The translations under genes were made by a program, and so were the position numbers. 64,000 nt of DNA from Microbispora oryzae (GTDB taxonomy: Bacteria > Actinomycetota > Actinomycetes > Streptosporangiales > Streptosporangiaceae): the NCBI RefSeq assembly GCF_017896165.1, contig NZ_JAFCNB010000007.1, positions 62,001 through 126,000 on the forward strand, read 5' to 3'. Of the stretch, positions 8,748-17,340 are shown piece after piece. Below the pieces are notes generated by a model. That model did not search any database. It saw nothing but the letters and a program-made list of their open reading frames with translations, and was not told the origin of the DNA. How positions within the stretch are numbered: the first letter of the stretch is position 1; each line of letters begins with the position of its first letter.

Positions 8748-9401
8748 GTGAATCACCTCATGGGCTTTCGTGTGGTGCCGTACGCCCCGCACAGCGGTGC
8801 CTGCGTGCGGGGTCCGGCGTGAGGCACGGCGGAAATCAGAACGGTGCCGTTGCCGGTGAACAATGGGCGGGCGATGCGGTAAACCGAGGCGGTGGACCTG
8901 CGGAAACCTCTTCCGGTCCGGCTGTGCATGAAATGAGGAGAAACGGATTGGTTCCGGATCTCAGGCGGCCCGTGGTAACGCCATGGTCGTTCCCGTCGTA
9001 TCGCTGTTCGCCCTGCAGATTCGGCCCGGCGGGCGCCGGGTCGATGCCGCCGAAGGCGCGTGACCTGCACACGCCGAGCGGGTTGAGTCGTGGCAAGCGT
9101 CGTCGCTGCCGTGCCGATTTCCGTACAGGTGAAACGCCCGGGCGATCGTCGGCGAATGGGGATCCGCCGACGCCCACCAAGGGTGCTCCCGGCGATATTC
9201 CCAGTCAAGGACGATTGTCATTCGCCGGTGAACGCGCACCGCATGCCTGCGCCGGCGGCGGCGCATCGCTATCTTCACCTGCTGCTTCTACCCCTGAGGG
9301 CGTGCGTCGCCTGATCCGGTATCCACATGACGGGTGAAAGTTTCTGTCAGGGATTGTGGTGATGCCGCAACTGTCGCCGGTTCAGGGTCCCGCGGGACGG
9401 T
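8748..9401. other. Gene-free stretch upstream of doxX
   Basis: About 650 bases of lower GC than the surroundings. Open frames exist but show no convincing codon bias, ribosome site or recognisable domain. The left end must hold the promoter for the DoxX gene and the right end the 3' region of the LysR gene. No hairpin or RNA family was recognised. A short RNA or decayed gene cannot be excluded. Confidence 0.6.
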
Positions 9402-10301
9402 CTATCGGGTCCACAGCGATTCCTGTACGGCCTGGACGAGGGCGACCAGTTCCGGCGCCATCCGGCCGGCGGGCCAGGCGAGCGCGAAGGTCAGGCGCAG
9501 GTCGTCCACCCCGAGAGGCACGAACCGGATATCGTCTCGTCTGACCGTGCCGACGAGCAGCAGCGGGGTGGGGAGCAGGCCGACGCCCGCCGCGACGAGG
9601 TCGAGCGCCGGGGTGAAGTCGTCGATCTCGTCGCCGACGATGTGGTGGCGGTGCGCGCCGGGCACCCGGGCGGCCAGTCGCGCCCACGCTCCGCCGGGCG
9701 GCCGGTCACCCGGCAGCAGGATGCGATGACGGGCGAGCCGTTCGGGCTGGATACGCGGCAGGGACGCGAGCGGGTCGTGCGCGGGCACGGCCAGATGGGC
9801 CACCGGAACGTGAAACCGGGCGGCGGTGTCGAACTCCACGGGAAACGGCGCACCCATGATCGCGGCGGTCCCCTCGCCCGCCGTCAGAGCCGCCACGGCG
9901 GCGGCGCGGCCGGAGGTACGCAGCTCCACGTCCATGGCGGGGTCGCGCCGGGCCAGCCGGCGCGCCGTACGCGCGGCGAGCGGGCCGACGAGCGGGGGAT
10001 AGAGCAGCCGAACGGCCGGCCCGGCCGCCGTCGTGATCCGCACCGCCTCGGCCGAGAAGGCGGCGGCCGACTCCAGGAGCCTCTCGGCGTACGGCAGCAG
10101 CGCCTTGCCCGCGGTCGAGAGCAGGACCTCCCGGCTCGTGCGTTCGAACAGTCGCATCCCCAGGCCGCGCTCCAGTCGCTTGACGGCGAGGCTCACGGCA
10201 GGCTGGGAGACGCCCATCTCCTCGGCGGCGCGCGAGAAGCTGAGATGGCGGGCGACGAGGACGAAACAACCGACGTCGCGCAGCGGAGGGCCCGGGTCCA
10301 C
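9402..10301 (-). CDS. LysR family transcriptional regulator
   Basis: Transcription factor of about 299 residues. The N-terminal winged helix reads VGCFVLVARHLSFSRAAEEMGVSQPAVSLAVKRLERGLG, typical of LysR proteins (given here as a run of family motifs around residues 9-47), followed by FERTSREVLLSTAGKALLPYA. The rest is the periplasmic-binding-like effector domain. The GTG at 10301 was chosen because it puts the HTH at the usual distance from the start; the frame stays open to 10478. Possible targets are itself or the neighbouring SDR gene. The effector is unknown. Confidence 0.85.
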   Translation of the reverse strand: MDPGPPLRDVGCFVLVARHLSFSRAAEEMGVSQPAVSLAVKRLERGLGMRLFERTSREVLLSTAGKALLPYAERLLESAAAFSAEAVRITTAAGPAVRLLYPPLVGPLAARTARRLARRDPAMDVELRTSGRAAAVAALTAGEGTAAIMGAPFPVEFDTAARFHVPVAHLAVPAHDPLASLPRIQPERLARHRILLPGDRPPGGAWARLAARVPGAHRHHIVGDEIDDFTPALDLVAAGVGLLPTPLLLVGTVRRDDIRFVPLGVDDLRLTFALAWPAGRMAPELVALVQAVQESLWTR

Positions 10302-10516
10302 GTTCCAGTATGCGCAGGCCGCCGGCCCCGTCCGCCCGGCAGGCGGCGATACCCGTTCGGCGGCGAGAAGTTCTGCTATCCGGCTGCCTGGAACGCCAAG
10401 GGTCTTATAAGCGCCGAATATATGTACTCGTTGTGATGCGATCGCAGGAGGCGACGACCGGCCTGTCGAGCCGCCCAATCAGCTGGTGCCGGCGGCGCTG
10501 TGCGTCTGTTCGCGGG

Positions 10517-11389
10517 TCAGATGCTGCGGTGGTTGCGCACAGCGGATTCGAGCTGAGGCAGCTGGGGCCCGAGCGCGGCGTCGACGGCGAGCGGGTCACT
10601 GACGTGCAGCCGCTGCATGGCTCGCCGGGTGGACAGACTGGTGTTGATCTCGTGCTCGCCGCGGCCGAGCGCGTCGAGCAGGTCGGTCACCACCTCTTCG
10701 ACCGGGCGGCGGCCGAAACCCAGGTCCTCCCCCGCGGCCGAACTGTCCATCATCGCCGTGGCTGTGGCCCCGGGATACCAGGTGGCGACGTGCACGCCGG
10801 TGCCCTGAAGCTCCCGGCGCAGCGCGTGACCAAACGCGGCCAGGCCCGCCTTGGTCGCCGCATAGGTCGCGTAGAAGGGCAGCGGGAGCAGTGCCATGCC
10901 GCTGGCGATACCCAGCACGACGCTGTCGCGTCGCCGGCCGAGGCCGTCCACGTCGGCGGAGCGCTCGGATTGGGCGGCCGCGCGCAGATCGGGCAGCAAG
11001 GCGCGAGTGAGCAGGATCGGCGCGGTCAAGTTGAGATCCACCATCGCCCGCACATCCGCTACATCGCACTCTTCCAGCCGCCCCGCGCGCACGTTGCCGG
11101 CATTGTTGATCAATAAATCGACCTTGCCCAGCACCGTGCGCGCAGTGTCGGCGACCTTCTCCTCGGCCCCCTCGGCGGTGATGTCGGCGGCCAGCACCTC
11201 GGCTGCGCCGCCGGCCCGCGCCACCGCCGAGGCGGTCTCCCGCAACGCCTGCTCGCGGCGCCCCACCAGCAGCAACCGGGCTCCGCGCCGGCCGAACTGT
11301 TCGGCCAGCGCGCGGCCGATCCCGCTCCCCGCCCCGGTAATCACCCCAGACCGCTCGGTCATGTCAATAGGCGGCGGTGTTTCGGTCAT
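10517..11389 (-). CDS. SDR family oxidoreductase
   Basis: NAD(P)-dependent short-chain dehydrogenase of 290 residues. The Rossmann motif GAGSGIG lies at residues 19-25, NNAG at 95-98, the catalytic Ser near 163 (GIASG) and Tyr176-Lys180 in YAATK. The Arg pair after beta-2 (VGRREQ) suggests NADP(H) preference. An AAGGAG ribosome site precedes the start by the right distance. The gene is divergent from an ArsR regulator across 260 bases holding two dyads, so it is the likely target of that regulator. Substrate unknown. Confidence 0.88.
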   Translation of the reverse strand: MTETPPPIDMTERSGVITGAGSGIGRALAEQFGRRGARLLLVGRREQALRETASAVARAGGAAEVLAADITAEGAEEKVADTARTVLGKVDLLINNAGNVRAGRLEECDVADVRAMVDLNLTAPILLTRALLPDLRAAAQSERSADVDGLGRRRDSVVLGIASGMALLPLPFYATYAATKAGLAAFGHALRRELQGTGVHVATWYPGATATAMMDSSAAGEDLGFGRRPVEEVVTDLLDALGRGEHEINTSLSTRRAMQRLHVSDPLAVDAALGPQLPQLESAVRNHRSI

Positions 11390-11582
11390 GTGCGCTCCTT
11401 GGCATTGTGCGGGCCCGTTTTCACTTCTGGTCGGAGCCCGGGAAAACGTCAGCTAGTCGCCGGCTACGGCCGCTGCCTGGCACGCCGCGAATCGGGATCG
11501 GTGACCCGCCCCGTCGGCCACCGGCTAGGCGACCGCCGCCGGCGGCGTGCAGGCGGCTGAGTAACCGCAGTCCCCTAGCCGC

Positions 11583-11632
11583 ATGTTCGGATGGCCGGAA
11601 CATAGCACATGTTCGGGCTGGGCGAACATGTG
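11583..11632. promoter_or_regulatory. Paired dyad operators in the SDR-arsR intergenic region
   Basis: A perfect 10-bp inverted repeat, CACATGTTCG / CGAACATGTG with a 7-base spacer, lies at 11606-11632. A second dyad with the same core, ATGTTC-N9-GAACAT, lies at 11583-11603. The two cores start 26 bp apart. They sit just upstream of the ArsR start at 11649 and between it and the SDR gene, the position expected for autoregulation and control of the divergent gene. Binding by the ArsR protein is inference. Confidence 0.7.
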
Positions 11633-11648
11633 CGGCTACCATGGCAGT

Positions 11649-12020
11649 GTGGCAAGCCGAACAGCGACCGATCTTGTGCATCCTGATCGAGAGGAACTGG
11701 TCTTCGCTCGCGTCATGGGGGCGCTGAGCGATCCGGTGCGCCTCGGCGTGGTCGCTCGCCTGGCAGAGGCCGGTGGCGAGCTGGCGTGCGGGACCATCAC
11801 CACGCCGGTGAGCAAGTCCACCCAGAGCGCTCATTTCAAGATCCTCCGAGAAGCCGGAGTGATACATCAGCGAGACCAGGGAACCCGGCGCCTGAACCGG
11901 CTACGCCGAGACGACCTAGACGCTCGCTTCCCGGGCCTGCTTGACCTCGCCATCACCCACGGACGCGACGTGATCGCCGAGTGGGCGCGCCGGCCGCAGG
12001 CGACCGGAAGATCGGGTTGA
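11649..12020 (+). CDS. ArsR-type winged-helix regulator
   Basis: Regulator of 123 residues from the GTG at 11649. The core reads RVMGALSDPVRLGVVARLAE, a spacer, then STQSAHFKILREAGVIHQRDQGTRRLNRLR, the ArsR helix-turn-helix and wing (motifs at about residues 20-90). No cysteine metal site such as CxC is seen in the recognition helix, so metal sensing is unlikely and the ligand is unknown. The dyads directly upstream suggest it represses itself and the SDR gene. An in-frame ATG at 11583 overlaps the first dyad and is less likely. Confidence 0.85.
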   Translation: MASRTATDLVHPDREELVFARVMGALSDPVRLGVVARLAEAGGELACGTITTPVSKSTQSAHFKILREAGVIHQRDQGTRRLNRLRRDDLDARFPGLLDLAITHGRDVIAEWARRPQATGRSG

Positions 12021-12046
12021 CCATCGTCCGGCCCCTGCCCGCCGGA

Positions 12047-12076
12047 TGGACACGTCCTGAGCCCTCCGCGTGTCCA
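12047..12076. terminator. Possible terminator after the ArsR gene
   Basis: Stem TGGACACG / CGTGTCCA with a 14-base loop about 30 bases past the ArsR stop. Moderate strength; it could separate arsR from the metE transcript. Confidence 0.45.
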
Positions 12077-12133
12077 GTCCATGACGACGGCGTACAGCGA
12101 GAAGCCGGACGAAGTGATCCATAAGGAGGGTGA

Positions 12134-12187
12134 ATGGATCCGGCTCTGTCAGGTTCGGCGCGGGGAGGATGCGTGGCGTCCTGTTGA
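12134..12187 (+). CDS. Short leader ORF upstream of metE (17 codons)
   Basis: A near-perfect ribosome site AAGGAGGGTGA runs directly into an ATG at 12134, opening a 17-residue frame (MDPALSGSARGGCVASC) that ends in TGT-TGA, 21 bases before metE. Cys codons at positions 13 and 17 are notable because MetE works in sulfur-amino-acid metabolism. The repeats ATCCAT / ATGGAT flank the ribosome site and could fold it into a hairpin. The SD-to-ATG spacing is short. This is read from sequence only; regulation by leader translation is inference. Confidence 0.45.
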   Translation: MDPALSGSARGGCVASC

Positions 12188-12208
12188 CCTGGCGAACGAG
12201 GAGCCGGC

Positions 12209-14452
12209 ATGACATCGTCCTTTCCCGCATCGACCGTGCTCGGGTATCCGAGGATCGGGCCGCGCCGGGAGTTGAAGCGGGCGCTGGAGTCGTACTGGGA
12301 GGGCCGGTCGAGCCGGGAGGAGCTGGAGGACGCGGGACGGCGGTTGCGGGCGGACACCTGGCGGCGGCTCGCCGCGCTCGGACTGAAGGGCCTGCCGTCG
12401 AACACCTTCTCCTATTACGACCACGTGCTCGACACGGCGGTGCTGCTGGGGGCGGTGCCCGAGCGGTATCGGCGGGACGACGACCTGGCGACCTACTTCG
12501 CGATGGCGCGTGGCGCGGATGGCGTCGCCCCGCTGCGCATGACGAAGTGGTTCGACACGAACTACCACTACATCGTGCCCGAGGTGGGGCCGGACACCGC
12601 GTTCTCCCTCGACTCCCGGGCGCCCGTGGCCGAGTTGCGGGAGGCGCGCGAGCTGGGGCTGGAGATCCGGCCGGTGCTCGTCGGGCCCGTCACGTTCCTC
12701 CTGCTGGCGCAGGCGGCGCCGGGGAGCCCGCCCGGTTTCCGCCCGATCGACCGGCTGGACGAGGTCGTCGAGGTGTACTCCGAACTGCTGGCGGAGCTGG
12801 CCGCCGAGGGCGCCCGCTGGGTGCAGATCGACGAGCCCGCCCTGGTGGCCGACCGCACGGAGGCGGAGCTGGACGCCGTCGCTGCGGCGTACGGACGGCT
12901 CGGCGGCCTGGCCGAGCGGCCGGGACTGTTCGTGGCCTCCTACTTCGGTGATCTGGGAGACGCCCTGCCCGTTCTCGCGGCGACGCCGGTCGAGGCCGTC
13001 GGCCTGGACCTGGTCCGGGGACGCGGGCCCAAGCCGGGGCAGCGGCCAGGGGAGCGGGACCCACGGTGGGACGTGCTCGCGGGCACGACGGTGGTCGCGG
13101 GAGTCGTGTCCGGCCGGGACGTCTGGCGCGTGGACCGCGAGCGGGCGCTGGCCGCGCTGCTGACCGTGCGGGAGCACGCGGAGCATGTGGTGGTGAGCAC
13201 GTCGTGCTCACTGCTGCATGTGCCGTACGACGTGGGGGCGGAGACGCACCTCGACCCGGAGCTGCGGCGGCGCCTGGCCTTCGCCGACCAGAAGGTGGGG
13301 GAGGTGGTCGCTCTCGCGGAGCTGCTCGCGGCCACCCCCGAGGGCCACGTCCCGGCTCCGGCGCCCGAGCCGGCGCCGGTCGCGCCGCCTCTGCCGGCGC
13401 CGTCCCGGCGGAGCCCCTACCCGGTGCGGGCGGCGGCGCAGGCGGGGCATCTGCGGCTGCCGCCTCTCCCGGTGACCACGATCGGCTCGTTCCCGCAGAC
13501 CGGCGAGCTGCGCCGGGCCCGGGCGGCGCTGACGGCGGGCGAGCTCAGCGAGGAGGCGTACGAGGCGCTGGTGCGGGCGGAGATCGAGCGGGTCGTCGCG
13601 CTGCAGGAGCGGCTCGGGGTGGACGTACTCGTCCACGGCGAGCCGGAGCGCAACGACATGGTGCAGTACTTCGCCGAGCACCTCGACGGCTTCGCCGTCA
13701 CCCGTCACGGCTGGGTCCAGTCGTACGGCTCGCGCTGCACCCGGCCGCCCATCCTGTACGCCGACGTCAAGCGGCCGGAGCCCATCACGGTCCGGTGGGC
13801 CCGGTACGCGCGGTCCCTCACCGACAAACCGGTCAAGGGCATGCTCACGGGTCCGGTGACCATCGTCGCGTGGTCGTTCGTCCGCGACGATCTGCCGCTG
13901 CGCGACGTGGTGTTCCAGGTGGCGGACGCCGTACGGGAGGAGGTGGGTGACCTCGAGGCCGCCGGCGTGCCGGTCATCCAGGTGGACGAACCGGCCCTGC
14001 GTGAGCTGATGCCGCTACGACGGCGCGACCAGGACGCGTACCTGGAATGGGCGGTGGAGGCCTATCGGCGGGCGACCTCAGCCGCCGCCGATCACACCCA
14101 GATCCACACGCACCTGTGCTATTCGGACGCCGACCAGATCCTGGCCGCGATCGACGGCCTCGACGCCGACGTCACCACGATCGAGTCGGCGCGGTCGCGG
14201 GGGCGGATCCTGCCGGCCGTGGGCGGGTTCTCCCGGGGGCTGGGCCCGGGGGTCTACGACATCCACTCGCCGCGCGTGCCCACGGAGGAGGAGGTGGCGG
14301 AGTCGCTGGCGGAGATCCTGCGGGTCCTGCCGGTCGAGCGGGTCTGGGTCAACCCCGACTGTGGCCTGAAGACCAGGACGTACGAGCAGGTCGAGGCGGC
14401 GCTGGCCAACGTCGTCCGGGCGGCGGCCCGGCTCAGGGGCACCGTGTCCTGA
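12209..14452 (+). CDS. metE: Cobalamin-independent methionine synthase
   Basis: Transfers the methyl group from 5-methyltetrahydropteroyl-polyglutamate to homocysteine, giving methionine. 747 residues make the usual two-barrel protein. The N-terminal barrel starts PRIGPRRELKRALE and has NYHYIVPE. The C-terminal catalytic barrel starts TTIGSFPQT and includes VHGEPERNDMVQYF. Zinc ligands are visible as His and Cys in THLCYSD (about 636-638), Glu in TIESARS and Cys in NPDCGLKTR (about 718). GAGGAG precedes the ATG. No cobalamin riboswitch was recognised in the 188-base leader; a short leader ORF is present instead. Confidence 0.95.
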   Translation: MTSSFPASTVLGYPRIGPRRELKRALESYWEGRSSREELEDAGRRLRADTWRRLAALGLKGLPSNTFSYYDHVLDTAVLLGAVPERYRRDDDLATYFAMARGADGVAPLRMTKWFDTNYHYIVPEVGPDTAFSLDSRAPVAELREARELGLEIRPVLVGPVTFLLLAQAAPGSPPGFRPIDRLDEVVEVYSELLAELAAEGARWVQIDEPALVADRTEAELDAVAAAYGRLGGLAERPGLFVASYFGDLGDALPVLAATPVEAVGLDLVRGRGPKPGQRPGERDPRWDVLAGTTVVAGVVSGRDVWRVDRERALAALLTVREHAEHVVVSTSCSLLHVPYDVGAETHLDPELRRRLAFADQKVGEVVALAELLAATPEGHVPAPAPEPAPVAPPLPAPSRRSPYPVRAAAQAGHLRLPPLPVTTIGSFPQTGELRRARAALTAGELSEEAYEALVRAEIERVVALQERLGVDVLVHGEPERNDMVQYFAEHLDGFAVTRHGWVQSYGSRCTRPPILYADVKRPEPITVRWARYARSLTDKPVKGMLTGPVTIVAWSFVRDDLPLRDVVFQVADAVREEVGDLEAAGVPVIQVDEPALRELMPLRRRDQDAYLEWAVEAYRRATSAAADHTQIHTHLCYSDADQILAAIDGLDADVTTIESARSRGRILPAVGGFSRGLGPGVYDIHSPRVPTEEEVAESLAEILRVLPVERVWVNPDCGLKTRTYEQVEAALANVVRAAARLRGTVS

Positions 14453-14472
14453 GCGGCGGGCGGGGCGGCGGC

Positions 14473-14512
14473 CAGGCCTCCGGAAAGCCGGGCAGGCCTC
14501 CGGAAAGCCGGG
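14473..14512. repeat. Two perfect 20-bp tandem copies after metE
   Basis: The unit CAGGCCTCCGGAAAGCCGGG occurs twice in direct succession, then decays into related GACGCCGGGAAACG-like pieces up to about 14560. It lies in the metE to sulfotransferase gap. The CCGG-rich units can pair with each other and may act as a terminator. Confidence 0.75.
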
Positions 14513-14630
14513 CAGGACGCCGGGAAACGTGGGGGGACGCCGGGGAACGCCGGGGAACGCCGCCCCGTCACGCTGTCGTCACCACGCGGTCTCAGAGAAT
14601 TCCCCGAATCGACGGGTAGCGTCGAGCGGC

Positions 14631-15515
14631 ATGACCTGGCAGCGCAAGATGAACGGCGCGCTCGTCAAGTTCGCGGGCGTGCGCCTCACCCGGGTCGGCG
14701 GACCTTCGCCGGCCGATTCCTCCCCGGCCGCCGCGCCGGAGGAACTGGTCCGCCCGCCCGCGGATCCGGCGGCCGATCGGCTGCTGGAGGCCCCCGTCTT
14801 CATCCTCTCCCCGGTGAGATCGGGCTCCACTCTGCTGCGCGCCGTGCTCAACGCCCATTCCGAATTACACGCCCCGCACGAGCTGCACGTCCGCCGCCTG
14901 ACGGTCGGATTCGGCACTCCACTGGCCAGGAAGGCGATGGGGGCCCTCGGGCACAACCAGGCCGACCTCGAACACCTGTTATGGGATCGGGTGCTCCACC
15001 GCGAGCTGGTGCGGAGCGGCAAACGGACGATCGTCGACAAGACCCCCGCGAACGCCTTCGCGTACAAGCGCATTTCCACCTGCTGGCCGGACGCGCGGTT
15101 CGTGTTCCTGCTGCGGCACCCCGCGTCCATCGCCGCCTCCTGGTACGAGGCCGCGCCGGACCGGCGGACGCGGGAGGAGGCCGCCGCCGACGCGCTGCGC
15201 TACATGAAGGCGGTGCAGCGCGCCAGGAAGGCGCTGCACGGCCTGACCGTGCGGTACGAGGACCTGACGGCGGATCCGGAGCGGGTGACCCGTTCCGTCT
15301 GCGACTTCCTCGGCGTGGTCTGGGAGCCGGGCATGCTCGGCTACGGCGCGCAGGACGTGGTGCAGAAGGGCCTGGGCGACTGGAAGGACAAGATCCGCTC
15401 GGGCGCCGTCCAGCCGGGCCGCGAGCTGCCCGCGGCGGAGGAGATACCGGAGATCCTCAGACCCATGTGCCGCACGTGGGGCTACCTGCCCGGAAAGGAG
15501 GGCGACGCCTCGTGA
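14631..15515 (+). CDS. Sulfotransferase family protein
   Basis: Predicted PAPS-dependent sulfotransferase of 294 residues. The 5'-phosphosulfate loop SPVRSGSTLLRAVLNAH lies at about 60-76 and the 3'-phosphate element VFLLRHPASIAASWYEA at about 157, both as in the Stf0/NDST-like families. A downstream RYEDLTADP segment is also typical. The acceptor is unknown; the glycosyltransferase that follows with a start overlapping this stop suggests a shared surface glycan or glycolipid product. ATG at 14631 is chosen because homology begins soon after. Confidence 0.85.
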   Translation: MTWQRKMNGALVKFAGVRLTRVGGPSPADSSPAAAPEELVRPPADPAADRLLEAPVFILSPVRSGSTLLRAVLNAHSELHAPHELHVRRLTVGFGTPLARKAMGALGHNQADLEHLLWDRVLHRELVRSGKRTIVDKTPANAFAYKRISTCWPDARFVFLLRHPASIAASWYEAAPDRRTREEAAADALRYMKAVQRARKALHGLTVRYEDLTADPERVTRSVCDFLGVVWEPGMLGYGAQDVVQKGLGDWKDKIRSGAVQPGRELPAAEEIPEILRPMCRTWGYLPGKEGDAS

Positions 15516-16714
15516 GGATCCGCTATGTGCTCCTCCACGCCTACGGCATGGGCGGAACCATTCGCACGGTGGTCAACCAGGCGAACGCGATGGCGGCGAT
15601 CGGCCACGACGTGGAGATCGTCAGTGTCGTACGGCGGCGGGAGGAGCCGCAGTTCGCCCTCGACCCCGCCGTGTCGCTCGTGCCGCTGGTCGACCAGCGG
15701 GAGGGCGTGCGGCCAGACGGGGTGGGGCGCAAGGTGTGGCGCCGGCTCCGCGGCAAGATCGTCCCGCACGGCGAGTTCGCGGCGTCCTACTTCACCGAGC
15801 GGGTGGAGAAGGCCGTGATCGACTACGTCTCCTCCGTGGACGAGGGCATCCTGGTGACCACCCGGCCCGCGTTGAACCTGATCGCGGCGCGGCGGGGCAG
15901 GCCGTCCGTGGTGCGGGTGGCGCAGGAGCACATGAATCTGGCGGCCTATCCGGAGACCATCCGTCAGGAGATCGCCCGCCACTACGACGCCTTCGACGCG
16001 GTCGCCGTGCTGACCGGGACCGACCGCGAGGAGTATCAGCGGCTGCTGCCGCGCACCCCGATCGTCCGCATCCCCAATGCCGTCGAGACGGTGGGGCGGG
16101 AGCCGTCCCGGCAGCGTAACCCTGTGATCGTGGCCGCCGGGCGGCTCGTCGCGCAGAAGGGGTTCGACCTGCTGATCCCGGCGTTCGCCCAGGTCGTGCG
16201 GCGGCATCCGGAGTGGCGGCTGCGCATCTTCGGCACCGGGCCCAAGACGGCCGAGTTACGCGGACTGATCAGCGAGCACGGGCTGAGCGCGCAGGTGTCG
16301 CTCAAGGGGCGCACCTCCCGGCTGCCCGAGGAACTCGCCCGCGCCTCCGTGTACGCGTTGAGCTCCCGCTTCGAGGGGCTCCCCATGGTCATGATCGAGG
16401 CGATGAGCCACGCGCTGCCGGTGGCCGCCTTCGACTGCCCGACCGGCCCGGGTGACGTGCTGACCCACGAGGTCGACGGCCTGCTCGTGCCGCAGCGGGA
16501 CGTCGACGCCCTCGCCGCCGCGCTCGACCGGCTCGTGTCGGACCGGGAGCTGCGGCTGCGGCTGGGCGGCGCGGCGGCCGTCACCGCCCGCGGTTACGCG
16601 CCGGAGGCCGTCATGCCGATGTGGGAGGAGCTGTTCCTCGACCTCACCGGCGGCAAGCCGCTGGGTGACGGCTACCGGGCCGTCTCACGCGGGGTGACCA
16701 GCCCGGACTCGTAG
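15512..16714 (+). CDS. Glycosyltransferase family 4 protein
   Basis: GT-B fold glycosyltransferase of 400 residues. The N-terminus has the glycine-rich acceptor loop HAYGMGGTIRTVVNQANAMA. The C-terminal half carries AAGRLVAQKGFDLLIPAF, IFGTGPKTAELR and SSRFEGLPMVMIEAMSHALP, the GT4 nucleotide-sugar site with its E-x7-E pair. The GTG start overlaps the sulfotransferase stop (GTGA) behind an AGGAGGG site, so the two are coupled. Its 3' end overlaps the convergent response-regulator gene by 43 bases. Confidence 0.9.
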   Translation: MRIRYVLLHAYGMGGTIRTVVNQANAMAAIGHDVEIVSVVRRREEPQFALDPAVSLVPLVDQREGVRPDGVGRKVWRRLRGKIVPHGEFAASYFTERVEKAVIDYVSSVDEGILVTTRPALNLIAARRGRPSVVRVAQEHMNLAAYPETIRQEIARHYDAFDAVAVLTGTDREEYQRLLPRTPIVRIPNAVETVGREPSRQRNPVIVAAGRLVAQKGFDLLIPAFAQVVRRHPEWRLRIFGTGPKTAELRGLISEHGLSAQVSLKGRTSRLPEELARASVYALSSRFEGLPMVMIEAMSHALPVAAFDCPTGPGDVLTHEVDGLLVPQRDVDALAAALDRLVSDRELRLRLGGAAAVTARGYAPEAVMPMWEELFLDLTGGKPLGDGYRAVSRGVTSPDS

Positions 16715-17340
16715 GCGAAGACGACGAGCTGGGCCCGGTCGCGCGCGCCCAGCTTCGTCATCGCCCGGCTGACGTGCGTCTTGGCGGTCAGCGGGCTGAT
16801 CACCATGTGCCGGGCGATCTCCGCGTTGGACAGGCCCCGCGCCACCAGGGCGACGACCTCGCGCTCGCGCTGCGTCAGCGCGCCGAGCGCGGTCACCGGC
16901 ACGCCCTCGGGCGGCCGGGAGACATACTCGCTGATCAGTCTGCGGGTGATGCCCGGCGACAGCAGCGCGTCGCCCCGCGCCGCGACGCGGATCGCCTGGA
17001 GCAGCTCCGCGGGCTCGGTGTCCTTCAGCAGGAAGCCGCTCGCGCCCGCGCGCAGGGCGCTGAACACGTACTCGTCCAGCCCGAAGTTGGTCAGGATCAC
17101 CACGTGGACGGCGGCCAGCCGCGGGTCGGCGCAGATGAGGCGGGTGGCCTCGATCCCGTCCAGGTCCGGCATCTGGATGTCCACGAGCGCCACGTCGGGC
17201 ACCAGCCGCCGGGCGAGGGACACGCCGTCTTCGCCGTTCCCGGCCTCCCCGACCACCTCGATCCCGTCCTCGGAGTTGAGCAGCGCCCGGAATCCCGCGC
17301 GGATCAGCGCCTGGTCGTCGACGAGCAGCACCCTGATCAC
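16672..17340 (-). CDS. NarL/LuxR-type response regulator
   Basis: Response regulator of 222 residues paired with the histidine kinase upstream. The receiver domain (1-120) has the acidic pair in LLVDDQ and phospho-acceptor Asp54 in ALVDIQMPD; Lys of LLKDTEP completes the site. The C-terminal LuxR helix-turn-helix includes LTQREREVVALVARGLSN and TAKTHVSRAMTKLGARDR (about 155-205). ATGA overlap with the kinase gene shows one operon. Target genes are unknown. Confidence 0.93.
   Translation of the reverse strand: MIRVLLVDDQALIRAGFRALLNSEDGIEVVGEAGNGEDGVSLARRLVPDVALVDIQMPDLDGIEATRLICADPRLAAVHVVILTNFGLDEYVFSALRAGASGFLLKDTEPAELLQAIRVAARGDALLSPGITRRLISEYVSRPPEGVPVTALGALTQREREVVALVARGLSNAEIARHMVISPLTAKTHVSRAMTKLGARDRAQLVVFAYESGLVTPRETAR

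Noticed and set aside
8819-9337. 172-residue plus-strand frame in the gene-free region upstream of doxX
   Set aside because: Composition is not gene-like, no ribosome site and no recognisable motif; two other frames of similar length overlap it.
12021-12208. Cobalamin or SAM riboswitch upstream of metE
   Set aside because: I looked for the conserved B12-box and SAM core and did not see them; the region is short and contains the leader ORF instead.
15736-16119. Second plus-strand frame inside the glycosyltransferase gene
   Set aside because: Arg/Gly-rich shadow of the real frame, without start signals.
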